Shown: positions 42,816 through 52,228, numbered from the stretch's first letter. The stretch is 64,000 nt of DNA from JASGDB01 sp049841315 (GCA_049841315.1 JASGDB010000121.1:58696-122695), one strand, 5' to 3'. The notes: generated from the sequence alone by a model not told the origin. Translations and numbers: made by a program.

Positions 42816-43493
42816 ATGAAAATCAAATCAATACTAAATTTTTTACTATTTATATTTTTTGCGAATGTTTCTGCACAAAGTTATTCTAAACTGAATGATT
42901 TGTGGTTTACAGAACAAAATGGCGTTATCAATCACGAAGAATACAACCATTTCGTAGCCGAAGTTAGAAGAATTTCTGATAAAATTTACTTCAAAAATCT
43001 TCAATCTTCAAATGGTGGATTTCAAAATCTTTACAGTTTGAAAATTATTTCTGCCAATGATTCCATACAAAACGTATTCAAATCGCCAATCACTGTTGTT
43101 TTTCAGAAAGATTCCAAAAAAAAATTAGAAGGAATATCCATCGCATATAGACAGGATAATTTTAGCGAACGTAAAATTTTAAATTCGATATTTAGCATTG
43201 ATAAAGAAGGGTTCAATCTTTTAATTCCGGAAAAACTATTCCGAAATTCTGCATCTAAGAAAAATCGGTTGCTGTTCAATGTAACCTTAGTTGAGGTTAA
43301 AGCAAAGGATGGAAATGCCCAAATTATTCTCGAAGGGACTTTTCCCGAAGAAATAAAATTCAAACGCTCTCCAACTCAGGAAATCAATAAAATATTCCTT
43401 AATTATACCAAGAATAAAATAACAATGAGCGTTCCTTATATTGATAAAAAAGAAAAACAGCAAACAAGAATTTTATTTGAAGAAAATTTTTGA
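42816..43493 (+). CDS. Secreted protein of unknown function
   Basis: A 225-aa protein not assigned to a family. It has a signal peptide (MKIKSILNFLLFIFFANVSAQ) and no further membrane segment or lipobox. The mature part has mixed beta and alpha character, with LKIISANDSIQNVF, GISIAYRQDNFSE and GNAQIILEGTFPEEIKFKRS, and no Cys. Base composition is low in GC and rich in A, unlike ugd and rfbB beside it, which suggests it came in with the surrounding cassettes. The start is well marked by the signal sequence. Confidence 0.7.
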   Translation: MKIKSILNFLLFIFFANVSAQSYSKLNDLWFTEQNGVINHEEYNHFVAEVRRISDKIYFKNLQSSNGGFQNLYSLKIISANDSIQNVFKSPITVVFQKDSKKKLEGISIAYRQDNFSERKILNSIFSIDKEGFNLLIPEKLFRNSASKKNRLLFNVTLVEVKAKDGNAQIILEGTFPEEIKFKRSPTQEINKIFLNYTKNKITMSVPYIDKKEKQQTRILFEENF

Positions 43494-43516
43494 ATAAATA
43501 TTAATTAACAAAACAA

Positions 43517-43582
43517 ATGAAAAACATCATCATAACCGGAGGTGCCGGATTTATCGGTTACGTTGTAAGAGAGGAAAAATAG
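43517..43582 (+). pseudogene. Duplicated 5' end of rfbB
   Basis: A 22-codon frame that repeats the first 19 or so codons of rfbB (44334): the peptides MKNIIITGGAGFIGYVVRE and MKNIIITGGAGFIGSHVVRE differ by one in-frame 3-base gap and one base. The copy then runs into GAGGAAAAATAG and stops. It precedes the zeta-toxin gene by 12 bases. It marks the original rfbB start displaced by insertion of the zeta cassette. Confidence 0.85.
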
Positions 43583-43594
43583 TAAATAAAGAAA

Positions 43595-44179
43595 ATGTCC
43601 GACAAAAAACTTTACATCATCGCAGGTTGCAACGGAGCAGGAAAAACAACGGCTTCGTTTACGATTTTGCCCGAAATTCTGGATTGTAAAGAATTTGTCA
43701 ATGCTGATGAAATAGCAAAAGGACTTTCTCCGTTTCAGCCCGAAAAAGTTTCGTTTGAAGCAGGAAGAATAATGCTGAACAGAATCAACGAACTGCTTTC
43801 GGAAAATCAAAACTTCGCTTTTGAAACCACCTTATCCACAAGAAGTTACAAACACAAAATAAACGAAGCCAAAGAAAAAGGATATTTTACAACACTGCTT
43901 TTCTTTTGGCTGAAAAACGAAGAATTGGCAAAAGAAAGAGTAGAAATCCGTGTAAAAGAAGGCGGACACAACATTCCGAAAGATGTGATTGAAAGACGGT
44001 ATAAAAAAGGAATTCAAAATTTGTTTGAAATTTATCTCCCGATTGCGGACGAAGTTTTTATTTTTGACAATTCCGAAGGAAAACACGAATTGATTGCAGA
44101 AAAAAATTTTGGAGAAGAAATCAATATCATCAATAATTTGAAGTTCAATGAATTAAAATGTTATTATGAACGAGACTAA
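43595..44179 (+). CDS. Zeta-toxin-family kinase
   Basis: A 194-aa P-loop kinase of the zeta toxin/AAA_33-like class; characterised relatives phosphorylate UDP-N-acetylglucosamine and so poison wall and surface-sugar synthesis. The Walker A loop is IAGCNGAGKTT (9-19). FVNADEIAKGL holds the substrate-binding Asp, and FAFETTLSTRSYKHKI is the lid region. GGHNIPKDVIERRYKKGIQNLF is the conserved Arg-rich stretch. The 3' end overlaps the 54-aa small gene by 14 bases, so toxin comes before the presumed antitoxin. The cassette sits between a duplicated and an intact rfbB start. Confidence 0.88.
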   Translation: MSDKKLYIIAGCNGAGKTTASFTILPEILDCKEFVNADEIAKGLSPFQPEKVSFEAGRIMLNRINELLSENQNFAFETTLSTRSYKHKINEAKEKGYFTTLLFFWLKNEELAKERVEIRVKEGGHNIPKDVIERRYKKGIQNLFEIYLPIADEVFIFDNSEGKHELIAEKNFGEEINIINNLKFNELKCYYERD

Positions 44180-44330
44180 AACAGAACGGCGAAACAAAAT
44201 CCTGAAAGGTCTGGAAAAAGCCTACGAAAAAATGATTGAATTTAAAAAATCAAAAAACAGCGAACTCGTCATTATTCGGGACAATAAAATTGTGAAAATA
44301 AAAGCCGAAGAAGCAAAAAGCAAAATTTAA
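44166..44330 (+). CDS. Small partner of the zeta toxin, probable antitoxin
   Basis: A 54-aa frame overlapping the end of the zeta gene by 14 bases. It is a basic helical segment (RRNKILKGLEKAYEKMIEFKK) followed by a short beta-like piece, SELVIIRDNKIVKIKAEE. Size, overlap and position fit an antitoxin or regulator of the zeta kinase, and I recall proteins of this look beside zeta-like genes in Bacteroidota. It ends 3 bases before rfbB, so its ribosome may feed translation of rfbB. Confidence 0.7.
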   Translation: MNETKTERRNKILKGLEKAYEKMIEFKKSKNSELVIIRDNKIVKIKAEEAKSKI

Positions 44331-44333
44331 AAA

Positions 44334-45413
44334 ATGAAAAACATCATCATAACCGGAGGCGCCGGATTTATCGGTTCGCACGTTGTAAGAGAATTTGTAA
44401 AAAATTTACCCGATACGAAAATCATCAATCTCGATGCTTTGACGTATGCCGGAAACCTCGAAAACCTGAAAGACATCGAAAACGAACCGAATTACGTTTT
44501 TGAAAAAGCCGACATCACAAAACCGGAAGAACTCCGCAAGGTTTTTGAAAAACACAATCCCGATGCGGTCGTTCATCTCGCGGCGGAATCTCACGTGGAC
44601 AGAAGCATTACCGACCCGAATGCGTTCATCAATACCAACGTAAACGGAACGGCAAATCTGCTGAATCTGGCGAAAGAATTCTGGACGCTGAATCCCGACC
44701 ACACGCACGGAAATTTCCCTGATGAAAAGCGAAAAAATCTTTTCTACCACGTTTCTACGGACGAAGTTTACGGTGCATTGGGCGAAACGGGATTTTTCAC
44801 GGAGGAAACACCTTACGACCCGAAATCGCCGTATTCTGCGAGCAAAGCCGCTTCCGACCATTTGGTTCGTGCTTACGGAAACACTTACGGAATGCCGTTT
44901 ATCATTTCCAACTGTTCCAACAATTACGGACCGAACCATTTTCCTGAAAAACTGATTCCGCTTTGTATTCATAATATTTTAAATGAAAAACCGCTCCCGA
45001 TTTACGGCGACGGAAAATATACGAGAGACTGGCTTTTCGTGATTGACCACGCCAAAGCAATTTTCCAAATTTTCCACGAAGCGAAAACCGGAGAAACCTA
45101 CAATATCGGAGGCTGGAACGAATGGACGAACATTGATTTGGTAAAAGAACTCATCAAACAAGTCGATGAAAAAACCGGAAAACCGGCAGGATATTCCGAA
45201 AAGTTGATTACGTTTGTAAAAGACAGACCGGGACACGACAAACGTTATGCGATTGATGCCACAAAACTGAACAAAGATTTAGGCTGGAAACCGAGTGTAA
45301 CTTTTGAAGAAGGACTTTCCAAAACCATTGACTGGTTTTTGGAAAACAAAGAATGGTTGGAAAATGTAACGAGCGGAAGTTATCAGGATTATTATAAAGG
45401 GCAGTATTCGTAA
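44334..45413 (+). CDS. rfbB: dTDP-glucose 4,6-dehydratase
   Basis: Makes dTDP-4-keto-6-deoxyglucose, precursor of rhamnose and other deoxysugars of surface glycans. The 359 aa have the NAD-binding ITGGAGFIGSHVVREF, HLAAESHVDRSI, STDEVYGALG with the catalytic Thr-Asp-Glu, the YSASKAASDHLVRAY Tyr-x3-Lys and NCSNNYGPNHFPEKLIP. Its partner rfbA is 1.5 kb downstream, with two toxin-antitoxin modules between. rfbC and rfbD, which would complete rhamnose, are not in the window, so another deoxysugar is possible. Confidence 0.97.
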   Translation: MKNIIITGGAGFIGSHVVREFVKNLPDTKIINLDALTYAGNLENLKDIENEPNYVFEKADITKPEELRKVFEKHNPDAVVHLAAESHVDRSITDPNAFINTNVNGTANLLNLAKEFWTLNPDHTHGNFPDEKRKNLFYHVSTDEVYGALGETGFFTEETPYDPKSPYSASKAASDHLVRAYGNTYGMPFIISNCSNNYGPNHFPEKLIPLCIHNILNEKPLPIYGDGKYTRDWLFVIDHAKAIFQIFHEAKTGETYNIGGWNEWTNIDLVKELIKQVDEKTGKPAGYSEKLITFVKDRPGHDKRYAIDATKLNKDLGWKPSVTFEEGLSKTIDWFLENKEWLENVTSGSYQDYYKGQYS

Positions 45414-45432
45414 ATTAAAATATTGATTTTCG

Positions 45433-45440
45433 TATTTTTG
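45433..45440 (+). promoter_or_regulatory. -7 element of the YafQ-type module
   Basis: TATTTTTG, 18 bases before the antitoxin ATG at 45458. Confidence 0.55.
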
Positions 45441-45457
45441 TAAATAAATCAAAAGTT

Positions 45458-45673
45458 ATGGCAACAATCTCATTGAAAATAAACGAAAAAAGTAAGGTGG
45501 GGCAATTATTCATCGCTTTTTTACAACAGTTTGTCGTGAATAACAGCAAAGCGATTGAAGTGATTGACCTGCCCAATGAAAAAACCATGAAATCAATGGC
45601 AAACATTGAAGCCGGAATCGGATTGACCAAAACAACATCTCACGAAGATTTGATGAAAAAATTAAATTCGTAG
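45458..45673 (+). CDS. Antitoxin of the YafQ-type pair
   Basis: A 71-aa antitoxin-sized protein whose N-terminus (ATISLKINEKSKVGQLFIAFL) is alike to the antitoxin at 4275-4493. The C-terminal half (MKSMANIEAGIGLTKTTSHEDLMKKLNS) differs, as expected for the toxin-specific part. It is followed after 3 bases by the toxin gene, in antitoxin-first order. Probably represses its own promoter at 45433. Confidence 0.8.
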   Translation: MATISLKINEKSKVGQLFIAFLQQFVVNNSKAIEVIDLPNEKTMKSMANIEAGIGLTKTTSHEDLMKKLNS

Positions 45674-45676
45674 CCG

Positions 45677-45952
45677 ATGTATGAAATTTGGTTTGAAACA
45701 AGGTTTAAAAAAGACTTTAAACTGGCAAAAAAGAGAGGTCTTGACATTTCTTTGCTGGAAGAAGTTTTGAAATTACTTCGTGCAAACGGAAAATTACCGG
45801 CGGTTTACAAACCTCATCTTCTGAAAGGAAATTATAAAGGTTACTGGGAATGTCATATCCAGCCGGATTGGCTTTTAATCTGGAAACAGGACGATGATAT
45901 AAAATTGGTTTCATTGTCCAGAACCGGAACTCACACCGATTTGTTTAGATAA
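45677..45952 (+). CDS. YafQ-family mRNA interferase toxin
   Basis: A 91-aa RelE-superfamily ribosome-dependent RNase of the YafQ group. The pattern is clear: FKKDFKLAKKRGLDISLLEEVLKLL, LPAVYKPHLLKGNYKGYWECHIQPDWLLIW, then the final LVSLSRTGTHTDLF with the His-Thr/Asp-Leu-Phe ending that carries the catalytic His in YafQ. Coupled to the antitoxin 3 bases upstream. It lies between rfbB and rfbA. Confidence 0.9.
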   Translation: MYEIWFETRFKKDFKLAKKRGLDISLLEEVLKLLRANGKLPAVYKPHLLKGNYKGYWECHIQPDWLLIWKQDDDIKLVSLSRTGTHTDLFR

Positions 45953-45992
45953 CGACTTGGATTAATATTTCCCGAATTGAAAACAAAAAACA

Positions 45993-46000
45993 TATTTTTG
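45993..46000 (+). promoter_or_regulatory. -7 element of the DUF3791/DUF3990 module and rfbA
   Basis: TATTTTTG, 14 bases before the ATG at 46007. Because the four genes from 46007 to 47791 overlap, this promoter would also drive rfbA. Confidence 0.55.
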
Positions 46001-46006
46001 TAAACA

Positions 46007-46246
46007 ATGAATACAGAACAGTTTAATGCGATTTTGCCGAATATTATTCAGGATTTGGTTTCTCTATTGATGGAGAAGCGGAATTTGGATTTTGAAAATG
46101 CGCTTACCGCTTTGTATGATTCCGAATTGTTTGAAAAACTTTCGGAAGAGGAAACGAAATTCTGGCATTTCAGCACCGAAAAACTGTATGAAATGTGGGA
46201 ATATGAACAGAAAACCGGAAAAACAATGTGTGTAGATTTTGTGTAA
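46007..46246 (+). CDS. Small helical protein, first gene of a three-gene toxin-antitoxin-like module
   Basis: A 79-aa mostly helical acidic protein: NIIQDLVSLLMEKRNLDFENALTALYDSELFEKL followed by SEEETKFWHFSTEKLYEMWEYEQKTGK. I do not know a Pfam name for it with certainty, but this LxxxE…TKxWxxSxxxLYxxW arrangement is familiar as the gene preceding DUF3990 proteins. Its TAA shares its last base with the next gene's ATG (TAATG). It is likely the antitoxin or an accessory regulator. Confidence 0.7.
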   Translation: MNTEQFNAILPNIIQDLVSLLMEKRNLDFENALTALYDSELFEKLSEEETKFWHFSTEKLYEMWEYEQKTGKTMCVDFV

Positions 46247-46455
46247 TGAATTCGCTGAGCAACATAGAAAAATTCATCATTTTCTGTCTGGAACTTTATC
46301 GGACAGAAAAAAAATATGCTCAGAAAAAAGCGTTAAACGATTTCAAAAAATACCAAGTTTTTGATTTCATAAAAACAGGATTTGACGTTCTTCACACCCA
46401 AAGTCCGCACTATATTTATCGGGAAATTGAAGATTTTATCCATCACAAAAAATGA
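46246..46455 (+). CDS. DUF3791-like protein
   Basis: A 69-aa protein resembling DUF3791: NIEKFIIFCLELYRTEKKYAQKKALNDFKKYQVFDFIKTGFDVLHTQSPHYIYREIEDFI, with the strongly conserved D-x-I…G-x-x-V-L-H-T…Y-I…I-x-x-F-I pattern (shown here in part). ATG 46246 is chosen because it overlaps the previous stop; an upstream ATG at 46228 would add six residues. Its stop overlaps the next ATG (ATGA). Probably part of the antitoxin side. Confidence 0.8.
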   Translation: MNSLSNIEKFIIFCLELYRTEKKYAQKKALNDFKKYQVFDFIKTGFDVLHTQSPHYIYREIEDFIHHKK

Positions 46456-46933
46456 AACTGTATCACGGAGGAATTGTAGAAATTGAAACACCGAAAATTC
46501 TGGACAATCAAAGATTGGTGGACTTCGGGAAAGGATTCTATACGACAACCTCAAAAGAACAGGCAGAAAACTGGGCATTAATCAAAAAGAAACGGGAAGA
46601 AAAACAAGAAGCGTTCGTTTGCGAATATGAAATTGATGACAATGTTTTCCAAAACCCGAAATACAAAATCCTAAACTTTGAAAAAGCCGATGAACAATGG
46701 CTGGATTTCGTGATGAAAAACAGAAAAGAGCATTATTTTCACGGATTTGACATTGTGAAAGGAGCGGTTGCAAATGACAATTTATATACGGTAATCCGCC
46801 TTTTTGAAACAGGAATTTTGAACAAAACCGAAACCATTTCCCGACTGAAAGTTCACAAATTATTTGACCAGATTTCCTTTCACAACACGGAAATTTTAAA
46901 AGAATTAAAACTGATAAAAACACACCTTATTTT

Positions 46934-46937
<4 letters not shown>
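46452..46937 (+). CDS. DUF3990-like protein, putative ADP-ribosyltransferase-fold toxin
   Basis: A 161-aa protein of the DUF3990 type. LYHGGIVEIETPKIL at the N-terminus supplies the His and DFGKGFYTTTSKEQAENWA the Tyr of an H-Y-x ADP-ribosyltransferase core; VKGAVANDNLYTVIRLF follows. Families of this kind have been proposed to be ART-fold toxins; the third catalytic residue cannot be assigned with certainty here. It overlaps DUF3791 upstream and rfbA downstream by four bases each (ATGA), so it is translated as part of one coupled unit. Confidence 0.75.
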
Positions 46938-47791
<854 letters not shown>

Positions 47792-47797
47792 TTATCC

Positions 47798-47805
47798 TAA
47801 ATTTG
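47798..47805 (+). promoter_or_regulatory. -7 element of the exporter genes
   Basis: TAAATTTG, a perfect TAnnTTTG, 17 bases before the permease ATG at 47823. Confidence 0.55.
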
Positions 47806-47822
47806 CAGAAATTTTTACATAA

Positions 47823-48671
47823 ATGAATGAACCACAGCAACAGTGGACAGAAACCATAGAAAGCAAACATTCTCTTTTCGACTTACGATTGGGGGAAGTC
47901 TGGAGGTATAAAGACCTCGTGTATATGTTTGTGAAAAGGGATTTTGTTTCCGGTTTCAAGCAGACGATTTTAGGACCGATTTGGTTTTTCATCAATCCTA
48001 TTCTTACAACGATTGTTTATCTCGTGGTTTTCGGCGGAATTGCAAAGCTTTCAACCGACGGAGCTCCACAAATTTTGTTTTATCTTGCCGGAGTTACTTT
48101 GTGGAACTATTTTTCCACCTGTTTAACCTCTACATCGAATGTTTTTACAGGAAATGCCGCAATTTTCGGGAAAGTGTATTTTCCGAGATTAGTGATGCCG
48201 ATAACCATTGTGATTTCCAATCTGATGAAATTCGGAGTGCAGTTTTGTTTATTCCTTGCTGCGTGGATTTATTACCTTATACAAGAAGATGTTCAGCCAA
48301 ATATTTGGGTTTTGGCAACACCGGTTCTCATCATTTTAATGGCTGCTTTTGCATTGGGAATGGGAATGATTTTTTCTGCATTAACTACAAAATACCGTGA
48401 TTTGCAAATGCTTTTGGGTTTCGGAGTGAGCTTGATGATGTACGTAACACCCGTAATCTACCCGCTTTCCGCACTTTCCGGAAAATATAAAACCATTGCC
48501 ATGTACAATCCGCTGACCGGAATTTTTGAATGTTTCAAATACGGCTGGCTTGGTGTGGGAGATTTCTCCGCAACGATGCTGATTATCAGCAGTGTAATAA
48601 TTTTTGCCCTGCTCGCAATAGGAACGGTTGTTTTTAATAAAGTGGAGAAAGGCTTTATGGACACGGTTTGA
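47823..48671 (+). CDS. wzm: ABC-2 type polysaccharide exporter permease (Wzm-like)
   Basis: The membrane half of an exporter that carries finished polysaccharide chains across the inner membrane. The 282 aa have a cytoplasmic start with RYKDLVYMFVKRDFVSGFKQTILGPIWFFINP, typical of Wzm/KpsM/TagG, and six predicted membrane segments including ILTTIVYLVVFGGIAKL and VLIILMAAFALGMGMIF, with the family motif TTKYRDLQMLLGF near 195. The ATPase follows 83 bases later. Together they imply ABC-dependent, not Wzx/Wzy, assembly. Confidence 0.93.
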   Translation: MNEPQQQWTETIESKHSLFDLRLGEVWRYKDLVYMFVKRDFVSGFKQTILGPIWFFINPILTTIVYLVVFGGIAKLSTDGAPQILFYLAGVTLWNYFSTCLTSTSNVFTGNAAIFGKVYFPRLVMPITIVISNLMKFGVQFCLFLAAWIYYLIQEDVQPNIWVLATPVLIILMAAFALGMGMIFSALTTKYRDLQMLLGFGVSLMMYVTPVIYPLSALSGKYKTIAMYNPLTGIFECFKYGWLGVGDFSATMLIISSVIIFALLAIGTVVFNKVEKGFMDTV

Positions 48672-48754
48672 TATGGGTGATGAATGATGAATGATAATAT
48701 TGGTGGTTTTAAACGAAAACCAAAAAAAAAGACAAATAACAAAAACATTAAAAA

Positions 48755-50020
48755 ATGCTCGCTTTAAAAGCAGAAAACATATCGAAACAATACCGGCTCG
48801 GGCAAGTGGGAACGGGAACGCTTTCCCATGACCTGAACCGTTTTTGGCACAAAATAAGAGGCAAAGAAGACCCCTATCTGAAAATCGGGGAAGCTAATGA
48901 CAGAACTTCCAAAGGAGAATCGGAATACGTATGGTCGCTCCGCGATATTAATTTTGAAATCGAACAAGGCGATGCAGTCGGAATCATCGGAAGAAACGGT
49001 GCCGGAAAATCCACTCTGCTGAAACTTCTCAGCAAAGTTACCAAACCAACCACAGGAAAAATTTATACCAGAGGGAGAATTGCTTCTCTCCTCGAAGTCG
49101 GAACCGGTTTCCACCCGGAAATGACGGGAAGGGAAAACGTTTTTCTCAATGGAGCGATTCTGGGAATGACCAGAAAAGAAATTACCCGAAAATTTGACGA
49201 AATTGTAGATTTTTCCGGTGTTGAAAGATATATTGACACGCCTGTAAAACGGTATTCTTCGGGAATGTATGTTCGTTTGGCGTTTGCGGTTGCGGCACAT
49301 TTGGAATCCGAAATTTTAATTGTTGATGAGGTTTTGGCAGTCGGCGATGCGGAGTTTCAGAAAAAATGTCTGGGAAAAATGGGCGATGTTTCCAAAGGTG
49401 AAGGAAGAACTGTATTGTTTGTGAGTCATAATATGGCAGCCGTGAGGGAACTCTGCAACAACGGAATTTATCTTAATCAGGGGCAGGTTTCCCATGTCGG
49501 GAACATTAATGACTGTATTGGTTTATACAATGGTAATCTCGAATTCAAAAATGTTTGGAACGGAAAAATCGAAAACGAATATTTCGATATTCTGTGCACC
49601 CGGATTTTCAATGAAACCAATACGCAACTCACTAATTCCGATAAAATTTACATTAACATTGATATTGATATTAAGCAGTCGCTGCCTAATCTCGGAATCG
49701 GTTTTTACATCAAATCAAATTTTGACGACAATATTGTAAGAAATTTCTACAACGATTACAACGATCTGAAAACGCTTCCCGTAGGGAAACATACCGTAAA
49801 ATTTGAAATGCCGTCCTACTTTCTGGCGGAAGGCGTTTACAAAATTCTCTTTGATATTTCCATTCCGAAAAGAAAAGAATATTCAAAAGGGCAATGCGAT
49901 TTGATGTTTGATGTTTCTTCCGTAAACCGTACGGGAAATGTGTATCTGAACTCTCAGTTTCCGACATTTGGGTCTATCGTAAGGTATAATTTGTTTGCCG
50001 GCGTAGACACTCATCCGTAA
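48755..50020 (+). CDS. wzt: Polysaccharide exporter ATPase with C-terminal glycan-binding domain (Wzt-like)
   Basis: Energises Wzm. Residues 1-250 form the ABC domain: Walker A GRNGAGKSTLL near 79-89, the signature YSSGMYVRLAFAVAAH, Walker B ILIVDEVLAVGD and the switch SHNMAAVRELC. Residues about 270-421 form an extra beta-sandwich domain like Wzt-C, which in O-antigen exporters recognises the chain's terminal cap (IGFYIKSNFDDNIVR, ILFDISIPKRKEY). This domain suggests a modified non-reducing end on the polysaccharide. 421 aa is normal for such two-domain proteins. Confidence 0.93.
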   Translation: MLALKAENISKQYRLGQVGTGTLSHDLNRFWHKIRGKEDPYLKIGEANDRTSKGESEYVWSLRDINFEIEQGDAVGIIGRNGAGKSTLLKLLSKVTKPTTGKIYTRGRIASLLEVGTGFHPEMTGRENVFLNGAILGMTRKEITRKFDEIVDFSGVERYIDTPVKRYSSGMYVRLAFAVAAHLESEILIVDEVLAVGDAEFQKKCLGKMGDVSKGEGRTVLFVSHNMAAVRELCNNGIYLNQGQVSHVGNINDCIGLYNGNLEFKNVWNGKIENEYFDILCTRIFNETNTQLTNSDKIYINIDIDIKQSLPNLGIGFYIKSNFDDNIVRNFYNDYNDLKTLPVGKHTVKFEMPSYFLAEGVYKILFDISIPKRKEYSKGQCDLMFDVSSVNRTGNVYLNSQFPTFGSIVRYNLFAGVDTHP

Positions 50021-50030
50021 AAATCAAAAT

Positions 50031-50942
50031 ATGCCGAAAACCTGCATCATTATCGTTACTTACAATGCCATGCAATGGGCAGAGAGGTGTTTTTCAAGCG
50101 TCAGGAAATCATCTGTTCCCGTACACAGTATTGTCATTGATAATGGTTCTTCGGACGGCACGCAGGAATATATCAAAACCCGTTTTCCGGAAATAGAATT
50201 CATACAAGCGGAAAAAAATCTCGGATTCGGGAAAGCCAATAATCTCGGATTAAAAAAAGCTCTCGAACTGGGAGGAGATTATTTTTTCCTGCTCAATCAG
50301 GATGCGTGGACGGAAGAAAACACCATAGAATTGCTGGTAGAACAGGCAGAGAAAAATCCGCAGTACGGCATCATCAGCCCGATGCACCTCAACGGAAAAG
50401 GAACTGCTCTGGATTACAATTTTTCCAATTATATCGCTCCGAACCATTGCAAAAATCTGTATTCCGATTTTGTACTGAATAAAGTAGAAAATAAAATATA
50501 CGAATCCGGTTTCATCTGCGCAGCAGCATGGCTTTTAACGAAAAACTGTCTGAAAACAGTCGGCGGATTCAGTCCGACATTTTTTCATTATGCGGAAGAT
50601 GACAATTATGTACACCGCCTTTTGCATAAAGGGCTGAAAATCGGTGTAGTTCCAAGCGCAAAAATCTACCACGACCGTGAAAACAGAACCGGAGGAAAAC
50701 CCGGAAATGAAATGGAAAGAGATTTGTTTTTAAAATATTCATCGCCGGAAAACCACCTGAATATTGATATTCGCATCAAACAACTGAAATTCAGGATAAT
50801 GAAAAATTTTCTTTTAGGTAAAGGGAAAACCAATGAAATTCTGAAAAAAGAATTGGATTTTCTCACCAAAAACAAAGAACAGATTCAGAGAAATTTTAAG
50901 TTGTCAATATCGGATAAGGAATTTGTTTTTTTAGATGATTAA
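50031..50942 (+). CDS. Family 2 glycosyltransferase
   Basis: A 303-aa GT2 enzyme, related to rhamnosyl/other O-chain transferases. The nucleotide-sugar site is IIIVTYNAMQWAERCFSSV, VIDNGSSDGTQEYI, with the metal motif NQDAW near 89-93; FICAAAWLLTK and FFHYAEDDNYVHRLLHKG follow, the latter with the catalytic base region. The C-terminal tail is helical and basic. Starts 10 bases after wzt. Donor and acceptor cannot be deduced. Confidence 0.92.
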   Translation: MPKTCIIIVTYNAMQWAERCFSSVRKSSVPVHSIVIDNGSSDGTQEYIKTRFPEIEFIQAEKNLGFGKANNLGLKKALELGGDYFFLLNQDAWTEENTIELLVEQAEKNPQYGIISPMHLNGKGTALDYNFSNYIAPNHCKNLYSDFVLNKVENKIYESGFICAAAWLLTKNCLKTVGGFSPTFFHYAEDDNYVHRLLHKGLKIGVVPSAKIYHDRENRTGGKPGNEMERDLFLKYSSPENHLNIDIRIKQLKFRIMKNFLLGKGKTNEILKKELDFLTKNKEQIQRNFKLSISDKEFVFLDD

Positions 50943-51019
50943 TTCCCTCTCAGAGAAACTGATTTTTACTTTTTTTGACAGAAATGCACTTTTTGATGAA
51001 CAAATTTAAAAAAAAACGC

Positions 51020-51027
51020 TAACTTTG
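51020..51027 (+). promoter_or_regulatory. -7 element of the second AAA/DUF4143 gene
   Basis: TAACTTTG, 22 bases before the ATG at 51050; it gives the inserted ATPase gene its own transcription within the glycosyltransferase series. Confidence 0.55.
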
Positions 51028-51049
51028 TAGTGCATTCAAAGTCTAATCA

Positions 51050-52219
51050 ATGGATACTCTTTATCAAAAACAGCAGATTCTGCTTGCACGCACCGATTTG
51101 TCATTCAAAAGATACATGTACAACACAATCCCGTGGGAAAACCGCATGACCGGACTTACCGGACCGCGCGGAATAGGTAAAACCACGATGTTTCTGCAAT
51201 ATATCAAAGAACTTAATGACGAAAATGCACTCTATGTTTCAGCAGATGACATCTATTTTTCCGGACACAGACTGATTGATTTGGCAGACGAATTTTATAA
51301 AAATGGAGGAAAACGGCTCTTTATCGACGAAATTCACAAATATAAAGACTGGTCTGCAGAGCTGAAAAATATCTACGATTTCTATCCTGATTTAAAAGTT
51401 TGTTTTACAGGCTCTTCCGTTCTCGATATTCAGAAAGGAATGGCAGACCTCAGCCGAAGATCGCTGATGTTTTCGATGCAGGGATTTTCATTCAGAGAAT
51501 TTTTGAAATTTAAACATAATATAGAAGTAGAAATTCACTCTTTTGAAGATATTATTTCCAACAATATTTCTCTGACTGATAAAATAGAACATCCGCTGCC
51601 GTTGTTCAAAGACTATCTGCAAAACGGATATTATCCCATGGCATCTGAAGACTACCTGCCTCTAAGGCTCGGACAAATCCTTAATACCACTTTGGAAACC
51701 GATATTCCTCAGTTTGCCAACTTATCGGTATCCACTGCCCGAAAACTAAAACACCTGCTGGTAATCATTGCTGAAAGCGTGCCTTTCAAACCCAATTTTG
51801 TATCTCTTGCAAAAAAACTGGAAATAAGCCGGAACTCTCTGGAAGACTATCTTTCCCATATCGAGGATGCCGGACTTATCATCCGCTTGCGGGGACAGAC
51901 AACAGGAACAACAGCTTTGGGAAAAGTGGAAAAAGTATATTTAGACAATACCAATCTGGCTTATCACTTATCTGAAAAAGAACCTGAAACCGGCAATATC
52001 CGCGAAACCTTTTTCCTGAACCAAATGAGGGTAAACCATACGGTTGCCTCTTCTTCAGCTGCCGATTTCAAAATAGAAAACCATACCTTTGAAGTAGGAG
52101 GAAAAAGTAAAACTCACGCACAAATAAAAAATACTCCAAATGCCTTTGTGGTAAAGGACAATATCGAATATGGATATAAAAATGTATTACCTTTGTGGGC
52201 TTTCGGTTTGAATTATTAA
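51050..52219 (+). CDS. AAA ATPase with DUF4143-like C-terminal domain
   Basis: A 389-aa P-loop ATPase not related in function to its glycosyltransferase neighbours. Walker A is LTGPRGIGKTTMFLQYI at about 37-53, Walker B FIDEIHKY, and FTGSSVLDI the sensor. A winged-helix-like segment (LAKKLEISRNSLEDYLSHIEDAGLI) precedes the C-terminal part, KVYLDNTNLAYHL…FEVGGKSKTHAQI, which corresponds to DUF4143 with the nuclease motif weakened. It belongs to the same broad class as 39542-40747 but is a different subfamily. Role unknown. Confidence 0.88.
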   Translation: MDTLYQKQQILLARTDLSFKRYMYNTIPWENRMTGLTGPRGIGKTTMFLQYIKELNDENALYVSADDIYFSGHRLIDLADEFYKNGGKRLFIDEIHKYKDWSAELKNIYDFYPDLKVCFTGSSVLDIQKGMADLSRRSLMFSMQGFSFREFLKFKHNIEVEIHSFEDIISNNISLTDKIEHPLPLFKDYLQNGYYPMASEDYLPLRLGQILNTTLETDIPQFANLSVSTARKLKHLLVIIAESVPFKPNFVSLAKKLEISRNSLEDYLSHIEDAGLIIRLRGQTTGTTALGKVEKVYLDNTNLAYHLSEKEPETGNIRETFFLNQMRVNHTVASSSAADFKIENHTFEVGGKSKTHAQIKNTPNAFVVKDNIEYGYKNVLPLWAFGLNY

Positions 52220-52228
52220 TATTTTTCG

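Noticed and set aside
43517..44396. The duplicated rfbB start as an assembly artefact
   Set aside because: The copies differ by a base and a 3-base gap and lead into different, coherent sequence, so a simple misassembly is unlikely, though not excluded.
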